Positions 41,768-50,755 of a stretch of 64,000 nucleotides of DNA are shown here, in pieces. Position numbers and translations under genes: made by a program. This DNA comes from Brevibacillus brevis. GTDB taxonomy: Bacteria; Bacillota; Bacilli; Brevibacillales; Brevibacillaceae. The notes beneath the pieces are model-generated. The model searched no databases. It saw only the letters and a program-made list of their open reading frames with translations, and was not told the DNA's origin. Each line of letters begins with the position of its first letter. Positions within the stretch are counted from its first letter, which is position 1. The stretch covers positions 5,624,001-5,688,000 of the forward strand of contig NZ_CP041767.1 in assembly GCF_022026395.1 (NCBI RefSeq). Direction: 5' to 3'.

Positions 41768-42827
41768 GGCTTTTCAAAAGCTCCGTTTGTTCATGCAGGA
41801 TCAGGTTGTCGATCACTTCATCCAATTCGCCTTCCAATACCGATTCCAATCGGTGCAGGGTCAGACCGATGCGGTGGTCAGTCACGCGGCTTTGTGGATA
41901 GTTGTACGTGCGGATGCGCTCGCTTCGGTCACCAGTACCCACCAAGCTTTTGCGCGTAGCATCTGCTTCCGCATTTTGTTGTTGCATATAGAAATCATAC
42001 AGACGAGCGCGTAATACACGCAGCGCTTTGTCTTTGTTGGAATGCTGGGATTTCTCGTCCTGACAAGAAACCATGATCCCTGTAGGAATATGCGTTACGC
42101 GCACCGCAGACTTGGTCGTGTTAACGCTCTGACCGCCCGCACCACTGGAGCAGAACGTATCGATGCGGATATCTTTTTCGTGTACTTCCACTTCCACGTC
42201 TTCTGCTTCTGGCAGAACCAGTACGGTCGCAGTAGAAGTATGGATGCGTCCGCCGGACTCAGTAGCCGGGATACGTTGCACACGATGGGCGCCGCTTTCG
42301 AATTTCATTTTGCTGTAGGCACCACGACCAGACAGCGAGAAAACAATTTCCTTGTATCCGCCGATATCGGTTGGACTTGCCTCCAGCACTTCAATTTTAA
42401 AAGCGTTGCGCTCCGCAAAACGTGTGTACATACGGAACAGTACCGCTGCAAATAGTGCAGCTTCATCGCCACCCGCAGCACCGCGGATTTCTACAATCAC
42501 GTTTTTCTCATCGTTCGGGTCTTTTGGAAGCAACAGGATCTTCAAGCGATCTTCCAGTTGTTCCTTGCGTGCTGACAATTCGTTGAGTTCGAGCTTGACC
42601 ATCTCACGCATCTCGTCATCCAGCTTCTCTTCCAGCATCGCTTTGGCGTCATCGATTTGACTCACCACTGATTTATATTCACGGTATGTCGTTACCGTCT
42701 CTTCCAACGAAGATTGTTCCTTGGACAGTTCACGCAAGCGTTTTGTATCACTAATGACGTCGGGGTCACATAGGAGGTTGGTTACTTCTTCAAAACGCTC
42801 TTCGACTGCAGATAAGCGTGTAAACAT
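41751..42827 (-). CDS. prfA: Peptide chain release factor 1
   Basis: Reads UAA and UAG stop codons. The catalytic SSGAGGQSVNTTKSAVR region and the codon-recognition PxT-type loop region are in place. 358 residues from the ATG at 42827, which has GGGGTG 8 bases upstream. The open frame runs a further 67 codons, but this part is AT-rich leader with a hairpin and lies downstream of the promoter, so it is not coding. Confidence 0.97.
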   Translation of the reverse strand: MFTRLSAVEERFEEVTNLLCDPDVISDTKRLRELSKEQSSLEETVTTYREYKSVVSQIDDAKAMLEEKLDDEMREMVKLELNELSARKEQLEDRLKILLLPKDPNDEKNVIVEIRGAAGGDEAALFAAVLFRMYTRFAERNAFKIEVLEASPTDIGGYKEIVFSLSGRGAYSKMKFESGAHRVQRIPATESGGRIHTSTATVLVLPEAEDVEVEVHEKDIRIDTFCSSGAGGQSVNTTKSAVRVTHIPTGIMVSCQDEKSQHSNKDKALRVLRARLYDFYMQQQNAEADATRKSLVGTGDRSERIRTYNYPQSRVTDHRIGLTLHRLESVLEGELDEVIDNLILHEQTELLKSHAHSA

Positions 42828-42950
42828 TTTTATTTCACCCCATCGCAAAGAATAATAGCCTTTTGGCGCAGGCGAAGCCTTGGTAGCATGTATGTTAGAT
42901 ATGAATTGCGATAAAATGCTATCTACCATAAAAACGGTTATAACAGATAA

Positions 42951-42979
42951 ATTATAGGAGGAATGGCGCAAGAAGTCAA
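42951..42979 (-). promoter_or_regulatory. Sigma-A promoter of prfA-prmC with hairpin leader
   Basis: Minus strand: -35 TTGACT (42974-42979), 17 bases, perfect -10 TATAAT (42951-42956). The leader of about 115 bases contains a bulged hairpin GGTA...GCAT / ATGCTACC (42882-42927) and then GGCTTCGCC; whether it has a role is unknown. Confidence 0.8.
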
Positions 42980-43062
42980 AGTGCATTATAACTGGAAATG
43001 TTTTACCGATGCCAAACAGGCCCGGCAATGCCGAGCCTTGCTACATACGTCCTGCTCACCTG

Positions 43063-43566
43063 TCAGCGATGGTAACCGTCATGCGAGGTTAAGTGAAAAT
43101 CGTAACGCGGGAGTCTTTCCTGAAGAAGCGAAATCACCTGCTGTTCGATGGTTCGCGCTTGATTCGCAGTGATGTTATGCACAAGGTCAAGAGTAACATA
43201 TGCATTGGCATCGCTGAGTGTGATGCGAGCGTTTTCCACACCTTTTACCGACATGGCCATTCTTTCCATATTGGTCACGTCGACTTGGGTATTACGTGAG
43301 TTCCAGTGGCCGATAACCATATTCGGATTCTGATTGCGCCCCATTAACGGGTCACGATCCGCAGGAACAGGCGCACGGCCTTGAAGTGTATTGCCGCTTT
43401 GATCCCCTCTGATCTTCATATTGTGCTGGGTATTCCTCGTATCCGTACTATAGCCCTGTTGCTTAGCCGTATTTCCCCCGCATCCGACAGTGAGGACAGT
43501 CGTAAGTACAACCAAGCCCAGAACGACACGCGGGCTGCGCAAAAGCCAATTTGGCTGTGTCCACAT
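43063..43566 (-). CDS. YhcN/YlaJ-family sporulation lipoprotein
   Basis: 167-residue lipoprotein: signal sequence with lipobox LTVGCGG, a Gly/Asn-rich spacer, then the YhcN/YlaJ domain (MAMSVKGVENARITLSDANAY, QQVISLLQERLPRYDFHLTS). Family members are found in forespore or spore membranes. The ATG at 43566 has an ideal AGGAGGTGG 7 bases before it, so the longer frame to 43602 is not used. No neighbours share its direction closely; tdk ends 87 bases upstream. Confidence 0.88.
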   Translation of the reverse strand: MWTQPNWLLRSPRVVLGLVVLTTVLTVGCGGNTAKQQGYSTDTRNTQHNMKIRGDQSGNTLQGRAPVPADRDPLMGRNQNPNMVIGHWNSRNTQVDVTNMERMAMSVKGVENARITLSDANAYVTLDLVHNITANQARTIEQQVISLLQERLPRYDFHLTSHDGYHR

Positions 43567-43652
43567 GAAAAAGCCACCTCCTGTTTTGCTTAGTCTGTGC
43601 ATCGCCTTTTGGGCTCATGCACGGGACAAACAGGGGGTGGCTTATGCTTTCT

Positions 43653-44228
43653 TTATTCGGCAACTGGAGGGGTATAGTAATGCTTGCGACAGACGCTGCT
43701 GTATGTATCATTTCCAGCAATTTCAATCGTCTCCCCAGAGTAGACGGGTTGTCCATTTTTGAACTTGAGAATATGTGTCGCCTTTTTATTGCAGTACACA
43801 CAAACTGTTTTAATTTCTTCTACTTTGTCTGCCTCGCATAAAAGGGCGGCGCTGCCAGGGAAGAGCTCATTCTTGAAGTTTTTCAACAAGCCATAGACGA
43901 TTACAGGGATTCCCAGCTTGTCTACGATCCTGACGAGCTGATCTACATGGTGGCGGCTGATGAACTGAGCCTCGTCAACCAACACGCAATGCGGCTTGAC
44001 TGATTCTGCCTCTACGATTTGGTACAAATCGGTCTCTTCGCTAATCGGAATCGCTTCTCGGCTAATCCCAACACGCGAAGCCACTTTTCCCACGCCATAG
44101 CGATCATCAACTGCTGGAGTAAACACTACTACTTTTTTCCCCGATTGCTCGTAGTTGTGGGCAACGGTCAATAATTGAATGGATTTGGAAGCATTCATCG
44201 CTCCATACCGAAAATATAGTTGTGCCAC
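43653..44228 (-). CDS. tdk: Thymidine kinase
   Basis: Type II (TK1-like) thymidine kinase, 191 residues. P-loop GAMNASKS at 9-16 is a slight variant of the usual GxMxSGKS/T, with Ala-Ser in place of Ser-Gly. VDEAQFI is the Walker B with the catalytic Glu region, and the zinc-ribbon cysteines appear in VCVYCNKKA and SSVCRKHYY. GTG at 44228 follows AAAGGGAG by 8 bases. Confidence 0.93.
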   Translation of the reverse strand: MAQLYFRYGAMNASKSIQLLTVAHNYEQSGKKVVVFTPAVDDRYGVGKVASRVGISREAIPISEETDLYQIVEAESVKPHCVLVDEAQFISRHHVDQLVRIVDKLGIPVIVYGLLKNFKNELFPGSAALLCEADKVEEIKTVCVYCNKKATHILKFKNGQPVYSGETIEIAGNDTYSSVCRKHYYTPPVAE

Positions 44229-44256
44229 GTCTCTGTCTCCCTTTGCCTAAAAGTCG

Positions 44257-45711
44257 TTACTCAGTCTTTGCATGGCGGTCTTTTGCCTCCTGAAACAAGG
44301 CCATGACCAGCTTTCTTCTTTGTGCATGGTCCACACAAGGAAGCGGGTAGTCGAAGCCAATCCTGCAGCCTGCTTGCTCTTGGATATGCTCCGGCATGTC
44401 CCATGGTTTATGAATATATTGTAGAGGTACTTCACGCAATACGGGAAGATATTTTTTGACGAAAACACCGTCTGGATCAAACTTTTCCCCTTGCGTGACA
44501 GGATTAAAAATCCGAAAATACGGTTGCGCGTCGGTACCAGTCGAAGCACTCCACTGCCAGCCCCCGATGTTTGCCGCTTCATCGAAATCGATCAACTGCT
44601 GTGCGAAATAGGCCATTCCCCACCGCCAATCCACAAGCAAATCCTTTGTCAAAAAAGAAGCCGTAATCATCCGCAGCCGATTGTGCATCCATCCCGTTTC
44701 ATTCAACTGCTTCATGGCAGCATCCACAATCGGGTAACCCGTTTCCCCTTGACACCAGCGGGCAAACAAATCCTTCCTGTTTTCCCAAGCGACCTCTTCA
44801 AATTGCGGCAGGTAAGCATGGGCAGTCGTGTGCGGATGGAAAAAAAGCACCTGCTGATAAAATTCTCTCCAAATAAGTTCCGTCAGAAAAGCTTCGATCG
44901 AGGTAACCTGCTCACCCCGCGCATCGGAAAGCACTTCCTGTACGCAATGATACACCGTCCGTATAGACAAAGTACCTGCATTTAGGGCAAAAGACAGCCG
45001 GGAGGTCGCATTCACTCCTGGCATGTCACGTTGTTCTTTATACGTATAAATGTCACCATCTAAAAATTGCTGCAATCGTTGACGTGCGGCTCGCTCCCCG
45101 AACTGCTTCATTTCCCACTCAGTGCCAAACGGTCGGTTGCGTCCGAAATCTTCCACAGTAGGAACAGGCTCACTCGGCAACTCCTTCAACCGATCAAATA
45201 GATTCCAGCTCGTCGGTTGAGGGAATGGACGGTCTTTGGGCAACGTCTGCCAAACGCGGCGATAAGGCGTAAAAACCGCATATGGTGTCCGCTGCTTCGT
45301 CATAATTTCCCCCGGCTCATGCAAAACCAAATCCTTGCATGCATGCACAAATACGCCGTGACTGCTCAACACTTCTGACACGAGCTCGTCTCGCTTGCGA
45401 GCGTCTGGCGTATAATCCCGATTGAAAAACAGCTTATTGGCACTCGTCTCTTCGGCTAATTGGCTAAGCACTTGCTGTGGTTCGCCGTGGCGAATCAAGA
45501 GACGACCTCCCAGTTGAACCAAAGCGTCGTCGAGTGCAGCTATCGCGGAAAAATGCGCATGAAGTCGCTTATCCCCTACAGCCGCAGAAAGACAAAGTAA
45601 ATCCTCCACTATATAAACAGGAACAATCGGATCACCTGTGAGCATGGCTGCGTGCAGAGCAGCATGGTCGTGCAAGCGCAGATCCCGACGGAACCAGACT
45701 ATGGCAGTCAT
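44257..45711 (-). CDS. phrB: Deoxyribodipyrimidine photolyase (CPD class I)
   Basis: Light-driven repair of cyclobutane pyrimidine dimers. 484 residues: N-terminal antenna domain (TAIVWFRRDLRLHDHAAL) and C-terminal FAD domain with TSRLSFALNAGTLSIRTVY, WREFYQQVLFFHP and the final GYPIVDAAMKQLNETGWMHN and WRWGMAYFAQQLIDFD motifs. The tryptophans of the electron chain are in expected segments. It lies between rpmE and tdk and is probably transcribed alone or with tdk. Confidence 0.94.
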   Translation of the reverse strand: MTAIVWFRRDLRLHDHAALHAAMLTGDPIVPVYIVEDLLCLSAAVGDKRLHAHFSAIAALDDALVQLGGRLLIRHGEPQQVLSQLAEETSANKLFFNRDYTPDARKRDELVSEVLSSHGVFVHACKDLVLHEPGEIMTKQRTPYAVFTPYRRVWQTLPKDRPFPQPTSWNLFDRLKELPSEPVPTVEDFGRNRPFGTEWEMKQFGERAARQRLQQFLDGDIYTYKEQRDMPGVNATSRLSFALNAGTLSIRTVYHCVQEVLSDARGEQVTSIEAFLTELIWREFYQQVLFFHPHTTAHAYLPQFEEVAWENRKDLFARWCQGETGYPIVDAAMKQLNETGWMHNRLRMITASFLTKDLLVDWRWGMAYFAQQLIDFDEAANIGGWQWSASTGTDAQPYFRIFNPVTQGEKFDPDGVFVKKYLPVLREVPLQYIHKPWDMPEHIQEQAGCRIGFDYPLPCVDHAQRRKLVMALFQEAKDRHAKTE

Positions 45712-45752
45712 CGCTTGTCCTCCCCTAAAAAATCAGTGCCAGAAAAAGACAA

Positions 45753-45778
45753 AACCAGGCAGATTGCTCTACCTGGTT
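45753..45778 (-). terminator. Terminator after rpmE
   Basis: Minus-strand 7-bp stem AACCAGG / CCTGGTT, 12-base loop, then TTGTCTTTTT. It lies 20 bases after the rpmE stop. Confidence 0.75.
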
Positions 45779-45798
45779 GCTCCCATACATTCTGATTA

Positions 45799-45996
45799 TT
45801 ACAGATTGTATTTGCGTTTGAAACGGTCTACACGGCCGCCTGCATCAACGAATTTTTGTTTTCCTGTGAAGAAAGGATGGCAGTTGGAGCAGATCTCCAC
45901 TTTCAACGCTTGTTTCACGGAACCGGATTCAAATTCGTTACCACATGCGCAGCTAACTGTTACTACGTTGTACTTAGGATGAATGTCTTGTTTCAT
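45799..45996 (-). CDS. rpmE: Ribosomal protein L31, zinc-binding (C+) form
   Basis: 65 residues. All four zinc ligands are present: Cys16, Cys18, Cys36 and Cys39 (CAC and CSNC), so this is the zinc-dependent paralogue; a zinc-free partner would be elsewhere. RBS GAGGTG lies upstream of the ATG at 45996. Confidence 0.96.
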   Translation of the reverse strand: MKQDIHPKYNVVTVSCACGNEFESGSVKQALKVEICSNCHPFFTGKQKFVDAGGRVDRFKRKYNL

Positions 45997-46102
45997 CTCT
46001 TCTACACCTCTTTCCGCCCTGAATCGTTTGCCGAAACAGAGTTATATAAACACATATCAGATAGTAGCATGAAACACTGTTGAAATGCAACTGGTTGGCC
46101 GA

Positions 46103-47368
46103 TTACGCCATGTTTTTCCTGCGCTGGAGTTGATCCGGAGGAATATGTGTAAACGAACCGATAACGACATCTGGCAGCTCCTGCTGATAAATTTCGATAG
46201 CTTGCTTCATGCCGAACACTTCGCCTTGCGCTTTTGGAATCATCGCCAAGTAGCTCTCTGGATCGATATTCAGATTTCGCAACTGGATCAGCTTAATGCC
46301 TGTTCTGCGGATGAACTCGATCATCGCTTCCATTTCCTCTTCGCGGTCAAACACACCAGGGAAGCACAAGTAGTTAATGGACGTATACACACCTTTGGAT
46401 GCAGCGTATTCAGCAGAACGCGCTACATTTTCCAACGTGTAGTTGCGTGGGCGGTAGTAAGCATTATAGTGTTCGTCAATCGCACTGATAATACTCACGC
46501 GCATCAGATCAAGTCCGGCATCGACAATGCCTTTGATATGATCTGTCAAGCCAGCATTCGTATTGATGTTGATAAAGCCCATATCTGTCGTTTCCCTTAC
46601 TCGACGCATAGCAGGAACAATAATGGAAGCCATCGTAGAAGGCTCACCTTCACAGCCCTGTCCGAAGCTGATGATGCTCTCCGGTGTCTTCAGGTGGTGC
46701 AGCATGACTTCCACCAGCTCGTCCTCTGTCGGCTTGAAGTTCATCCGCGTCTGCGGAGAAGGGAATCCACTGTCATCTGGTTGCTCGGAAATACAGCCGT
46801 AGCAACCGGCGTTACAGGTATAGGAAACAGGCAAGCTGCCTTCCCAGCGGTTGAAAAAGTTATTGGAGGCCGTCAAGCATTCGTACTCCAACGCACAGTG
46901 GGACAAGTGGTTCAAAATACGGTTTTGCGGAAACGTCTCCAACGTCTTTGCCACTCGCTGGCGCAGCTCATCCATCGGGAAGTTCAACGGGTCCCATTTG
47001 TAAATATCGTCACTTGCACGTCCCGTTACCCAGAAACGGTTATCCTTCCAGACGACTGCGGAGTAGCCAAACAGAGGCAGCTTGCTTTCCTTGTTCGTTT
47101 TCACGTAGCCTGGCAGCAAGAGCCTTGTAATGCCTTGTGGCACAAGTGCACCTACTGCTGTACAGCCATCCAACTTGACCATTTCACCTGTGTCGGGGTC
47201 CATTCCGATCGGCTCGGTGTCTGGCAAACTGACCAACGTCGATCCTTCCGGGAGCGGGATCAGTTCTTCTTCCAGAATTTCTGTCAATATATCTCCGTTA
47301 CGAGCCACTGCAAAAAGACCTGGGTGGTCGTATACATTGCCTTTTTCATCTGCGTAAACTAAATACAT
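46103..47368 (-). CDS. Radical SAM protein of unknown function
   Basis: 421-residue enzyme. The radical SAM triad is Cys185, Cys189, Cys192 (CNAGCYGC), followed by the Gly-rich SAM site ISFGQGCEGEPS and NTNAGLTD. The first 180 residues are not a typical radical SAM region: a beta-rich segment with ITRLLLPGYVKTN and a Cys-containing HLSHCALEYECL just before the core. No C-terminal SPASM-like Cys cluster is evident, and no maturation substrate peptide is seen nearby. The start is ATG 47368 with GAGGCG 8 bases upstream. It stands alone between the M23 gene and rpmE. Confidence 0.85.
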   Translation of the reverse strand: MYLVYADEKGNVYDHPGLFAVARNGDILTEILEEELIPLPEGSTLVSLPDTEPIGMDPDTGEMVKLDGCTAVGALVPQGITRLLLPGYVKTNKESKLPLFGYSAVVWKDNRFWVTGRASDDIYKWDPLNFPMDELRQRVAKTLETFPQNRILNHLSHCALEYECLTASNNFFNRWEGSLPVSYTCNAGCYGCISEQPDDSGFPSPQTRMNFKPTEDELVEVMLHHLKTPESIISFGQGCEGEPSTMASIIVPAMRRVRETTDMGFININTNAGLTDHIKGIVDAGLDLMRVSIISAIDEHYNAYYRPRNYTLENVARSAEYAASKGVYTSINYLCFPGVFDREEEMEAMIEFIRRTGIKLIQLRNLNIDPESYLAMIPKAQGEVFGMKQAIEIYQQELPDVVIGSFTHIPPDQLQRRKNMA

Positions 47369-47438
47369 GGGAAAATCGCCTCGCTTCTTTGCTTTGCCCA
47401 TTGTATCGCATTGAAAAAGCAATGTAAATTGTATAGGG

Positions 47439-48341
47439 TTACCTGCCAAGATAGGGAAGTGGATTGATCGGCACATCATCCTGCCGCACTTCAAAGTGCA
47501 AATGGTAGCCCGTAGAGTTACCCGTTTGCCCCATGTATCCCAATATCTCACCTGCTTCTACGGTTTGACCAGGTGACACCAGCAACAGACGCATATGGGC
47601 ATAAAAGGTTTGCAAGCCATCTCCGTGATCAATCACGACCATCCGCCCATACCCTGACCGATTGGCGCCAGCCTCCACAACCACTCCTGCTCTCGCTGCC
47701 AAAATCGGGGTCTTTGATTCATGTTCATTCCACAAATCCACACCCTTGTGTGTTTTTCCCCAACGTTCTCCAAATCCGCTTGTAATCGTTGCTTCTCTGA
47801 CAGGCCAACTTAGACCGCCGCGAATCCTCGTGATGACTTGCCGACTTGCTGCATGAACGGCACTTCGCTTCTGCTCCGGGTCGTTGCCCAACATCGGATT
47901 GCCTTTTGCGATAGGGACATACACGACCTGTCCTACATACAGGTTGTCCGACAGCCATTTTAGCAGCGGGTTTCGTTCGATTAACGATTCCCGACTCACA
48001 CCGTACCGCCTTGCTATGTAATCCAGTGTTTCTCCTTTTTTCACCATATGTCCGACTTCATCACGCTTGATGATCAGCTTCATGCCCACGCTTACCAGAT
48101 GGGGATTCGTAATGCTATTCGCTTCTACCAGGTTTTTTAGAGAAAGGCCGTATCGCTGGGCAATACCAGATAGCGTATCTCCTTGCCGAACAGCGTACAC
48201 CACTGAATTTCCTTTCGTTGCTGGTGCAGGTGAAGTCAGACTGGCATAGGGATTAAACGCTTGAAATAGCGCTTGCTCCACGACTGCTTGTTTCGCTTCC
48301 ATCTGTGACTCCACCGGAGCGCTAACTTGCACGTACTCCAC
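47439..48341 (-). CDS. LysM and M23 peptidase protein without signal peptide
   Basis: 300 residues: two LysM domains (AVRQGDTLSGIAQRYGLS and MVKKGETLDYIARRYGVS) and a C-terminal LytM/M23 endopeptidase domain with zinc ligands in HKGVDLW and HLHFEV and the GYGRMVVIDHGDG segment. These normally cut peptide cross-links in the wall. GTG at 48341 has GGAGGAG 7 bases upstream, and the first 40 residues (EYVQVSAPVESQMEAKQ) contain no hydrophobic helix, so no Sec signal is visible. It may be released by other means or act in the mother cell during sporulation. Confidence 0.88.
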   Translation of the reverse strand: MEYVQVSAPVESQMEAKQAVVEQALFQAFNPYASLTSPAPATKGNSVVYAVRQGDTLSGIAQRYGLSLKNLVEANSITNPHLVSVGMKLIIKRDEVGHMVKKGETLDYIARRYGVSRESLIERNPLLKWLSDNLYVGQVVYVPIAKGNPMLGNDPEQKRSAVHAASRQVITRIRGGLSWPVREATITSGFGERWGKTHKGVDLWNEHESKTPILAARAGVVVEAGANRSGYGRMVVIDHGDGLQTFYAHMRLLLVSPGQTVEAGEILGYMGQTGNSTGYHLHFEVRQDDVPINPLPYLGR

Positions 48342-48395
48342 TAAGCATCTCCTCCTTCTTTTCCAGCTCCCTTCCTAACGGTATGCCAACGCCAC

Positions 48396-48432
48396 AAAAA
48401 AAATGACGGTGAGTCATCATGAACTCACCGTC
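48396..48432 (-). terminator. Terminator overlapping the rho stop
   Basis: Minus-strand 10-bp stem GACGGTGAGT / ACTCACCGTC with an 8-base loop and eight T. The rho stop codon lies in the loop/5' side, so the hairpin forms with the last codons of rho. Confidence 0.9.
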
Positions 48433-49697
48433 GTGCTAGCTGCTTTCCCTCTTCCCTGTTGCTTAGACTCAAGGGTTTGCAAAAATTCTTCATTTGTTTT
48501 TGTATCTGCCAACTTTTTAATAAAGGAGTCGACAAACTCATTTGTTTCATTCATGTTTTTCCGGATCATCCACAGCTTATCCAGCTCTTCTTTGGTGAGC
48601 AGAAGCTCTTCGCGGCGCGTACCCGAACGGCGGATATCGATCGCCGGGAAAATCCTGCGCTCCGCCAGCTTGCGATCCAAATGAAGCTCCATGTTTCCGG
48701 TTCCTTTGAACTCCTCGTAAATCACATCGTCCATACGGGAGCCGGTCTCAACCAAAGCAGTCGCCAAAATGGTCAAGCTGCCGCCTTCTTCAATATTGCG
48801 TGCTGAACCAAAAAAGCGCTTCGGACGATGAAAGGCTGCCGGATCAATACCACCGGACAACGTTCGACCACTTGGAGGAATAACCAAGTTGTAAGCACGA
48901 GCGAGACGTGTAATGGAATCCAGCAGGATCACCACGTCTTTTTTGTGCTCAACCAATCGCTTTGCACGCTCCAAGACAAGCTCAGCAACTTTGATGTGAT
49001 TCTCAGGCAACTCGTCAAAAGTCGAGGCAACTACCTCTCCTTTGACAGATCGCTGCATATCCGTCACCTCTTCCGGGCGCTCATCAATGAGCAAGACAAA
49101 CAAGTGGATATCCGGGCGGCTTTCGGTAATGCTGTTGGCAATTTCTTTGATCAGCATGGTTTTCCCCGCTTTTGGCGGAGCCACAATCAATCCACGCTGA
49201 CCCAGTCCAACAGGAGAGAGAAGATCCATCAGGCGAGTGGAAACACGTGTAGGGGCTGTCTCCAGTACGAGCTTGGTTTGGGGATACAACGGTGTCAAAG
49301 CGGGGAAATGAAGACGCTCTGCGGCTGTCTCAGGGTCTTCTCCGTTCACAGCCTCTACTTGAAGGAGCCCAAAATAACGTTCATTCTCCTTCGGTGGTCT
49401 TGCTTTTCCTGATACCACATCCCCCATCCGCAGATCAAAACGGCGAATCTGCGACTGGGAAATGTAGATATCTTCTGAGCTGGGGAGATAGTTAATGGGG
49501 CGGAGGAAGCCGTATCCCTCCGGCAATATTTCGAGAACCCCCTCCATAAACATGAGACCATCCCGCTCCGCTCGTGCCCGAAGAATCGCGAAAATCAATT
49601 CCTTCTTCTTCAGTTGGGAGTAGTACGGAATATGGTATTCCTTGGCCAACTTATAGAGGTCGGTCAGCTTCTTTTCTTCTAGTTCAGAAAGTAACAT
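48417..49697 (-). CDS. rho: Transcription termination factor Rho
   Basis: Hexameric RNA helicase. 426 residues: N-terminal helix bundle, cold-shock-like RNA-binding domain (MEGVLEILPEGYGFLRP), Walker A in APPKAGKTMLIKEIA and LLIDERPEEVTDM. No intrinsically disordered insertion is seen between the helical and CSD parts, unlike in actinobacteria. ATG-like start at 49697. Heads the rho end of the glpX-murA block. Confidence 0.96.
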   Translation of the reverse strand: MLLSELEEKKLTDLYKLAKEYHIPYYSQLKKKELIFAILRARAERDGLMFMEGVLEILPEGYGFLRPINYLPSSEDIYISQSQIRRFDLRMGDVVSGKARPPKENERYFGLLQVEAVNGEDPETAAERLHFPALTPLYPQTKLVLETAPTRVSTRLMDLLSPVGLGQRGLIVAPPKAGKTMLIKEIANSITESRPDIHLFVLLIDERPEEVTDMQRSVKGEVVASTFDELPENHIKVAELVLERAKRLVEHKKDVVILLDSITRLARAYNLVIPPSGRTLSGGIDPAAFHRPKRFFGSARNIEEGGSLTILATALVETGSRMDDVIYEEFKGTGNMELHLDRKLAERRIFPAIDIRRSGTRREELLLTKEELDKLWMIRKNMNETNEFVDSFIKKLADTKTNEEFLQTLESKQQGRGKAASTTVSS

Positions 49698-49764
49698 ACA
49701 TCCACCACTCTTTATTTACTCTTGAAAAAACCTAGCTCAACAAATAGATGCGAAAATGATTTTC

Positions 49765-50727
49765 TTACAAACCTTTCATCGGCTTGCGTTCCAAGCGGTG
49801 GTTCCCTTCAATGAAGCGTACCGTTCCGGTTTTTGCACGCATAACAACGGAATTGGTCGTCGCACGAGTTCCTTGGAAGCGAACCCCTTTGAGCAACTCG
49901 CCATCCGTTACACCTGTCGCTGCAAAAATAGCGTCATCACCTTTGACCAAATCATCCATGAACAGTACTTGATGAGGGTTCGTCAATCCCATTTTGACAC
50001 AGCGTTTAATCTCATCTTCATTTTGTGGCAAGAGCTTGCCCTGAATTTCTCCCCCGAGGCATTTCAAGGCAACTGCTGCCAGAACACCTTCAGGAGCTCC
50101 TCCAGAACCGAACAAAATGTCTACACCTGTATCCGGGAAAGCGGTATTGATCGCAGCCGCTACGTCTCCGTCAGAGATGAGGCGAATACGCGCCCCTGCC
50201 TCACGAATCTCGTGGATCACCTTGGAGTGGCGATCACGGTCAAGTACAATAGCGACCAAATCGCTGATATCTTTCCCTTGTGCCTGTGCTACCGCCTTCA
50301 GGTTATCGCGAACCGGTGCGTTGATATCGACCTTGCCGACTGCTTTAGGCCCTACTGCCATTTTCTCCATATACATGTCAGGAGCATGCAACAAATTTCC
50401 GCGGTCTGCGATAGCAATGACCGAAATCGCTCCCCACGTACCTTTTGCAAGGATATTTGTTCCCTCCAAAGGGTCTACAGCCACATCGACTGCTGGAGCC
50501 ACTCCCTGGCCCAGACGCTCACCGATGTAAAGCATTGGCGCTTCGTCCATTTCGCCCTCGCCAATTACTACGACGCCATCCATCGGCACTTTCATAAATT
50601 CATTGCGCATTGCGGTCGTTGCCGCATCGTCAGCCTCATCTTTTTTTCCGAGACCCATCCAACTGGCAGAAGCCAAAGCAGCGGCTTCAGTCACACGTAC
50701 CAATTCAAGTGTTAAACTGCGTTCCAT
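49765..50727 (-). CDS. glpX: Fructose-1,6-bisphosphatase class II
   Basis: Gluconeogenic phosphatase of the GlpX type, 320 residues. Metal- and phosphate-binding segments GEGEMDEAPMLYIGE, VDVAVDPLEGT and DILFGSGGAPEGVLAAVA are intact. The frame opens 40 codons earlier, but GGAGAGGAG lies 9 bases before the ATG at 50727, the family start. It sits with fbaA and fsa, so three sugar-phosphate enzymes share this cluster. Confidence 0.95.
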   Translation of the reverse strand: MERSLTLELVRVTEAAALASASWMGLGKKDEADDAATTAMRNEFMKVPMDGVVVIGEGEMDEAPMLYIGERLGQGVAPAVDVAVDPLEGTNILAKGTWGAISVIAIADRGNLLHAPDMYMEKMAVGPKAVGKVDINAPVRDNLKAVAQAQGKDISDLVAIVLDRDRHSKVIHEIREAGARIRLISDGDVAAAINTAFPDTGVDILFGSGGAPEGVLAAVALKCLGGEIQGKLLPQNEDEIKRCVKMGLTNPHQVLFMDDLVKGDDAIFAATGVTDGELLKGVRFQGTRATTNSVVMRAKTGTVRFIEGNHRLERKPMKGL

Positions 50728-50755
50728 TCTGGAAGACTCCTCTCCTGGTGATTGG

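Noticed and set aside
42828..43028. 67-residue N-terminal extension of prfA
   Set aside because: The DNA is a leader with promoter and hairpin; the ATG at 42827 has RBS and matches RF1 proteins.
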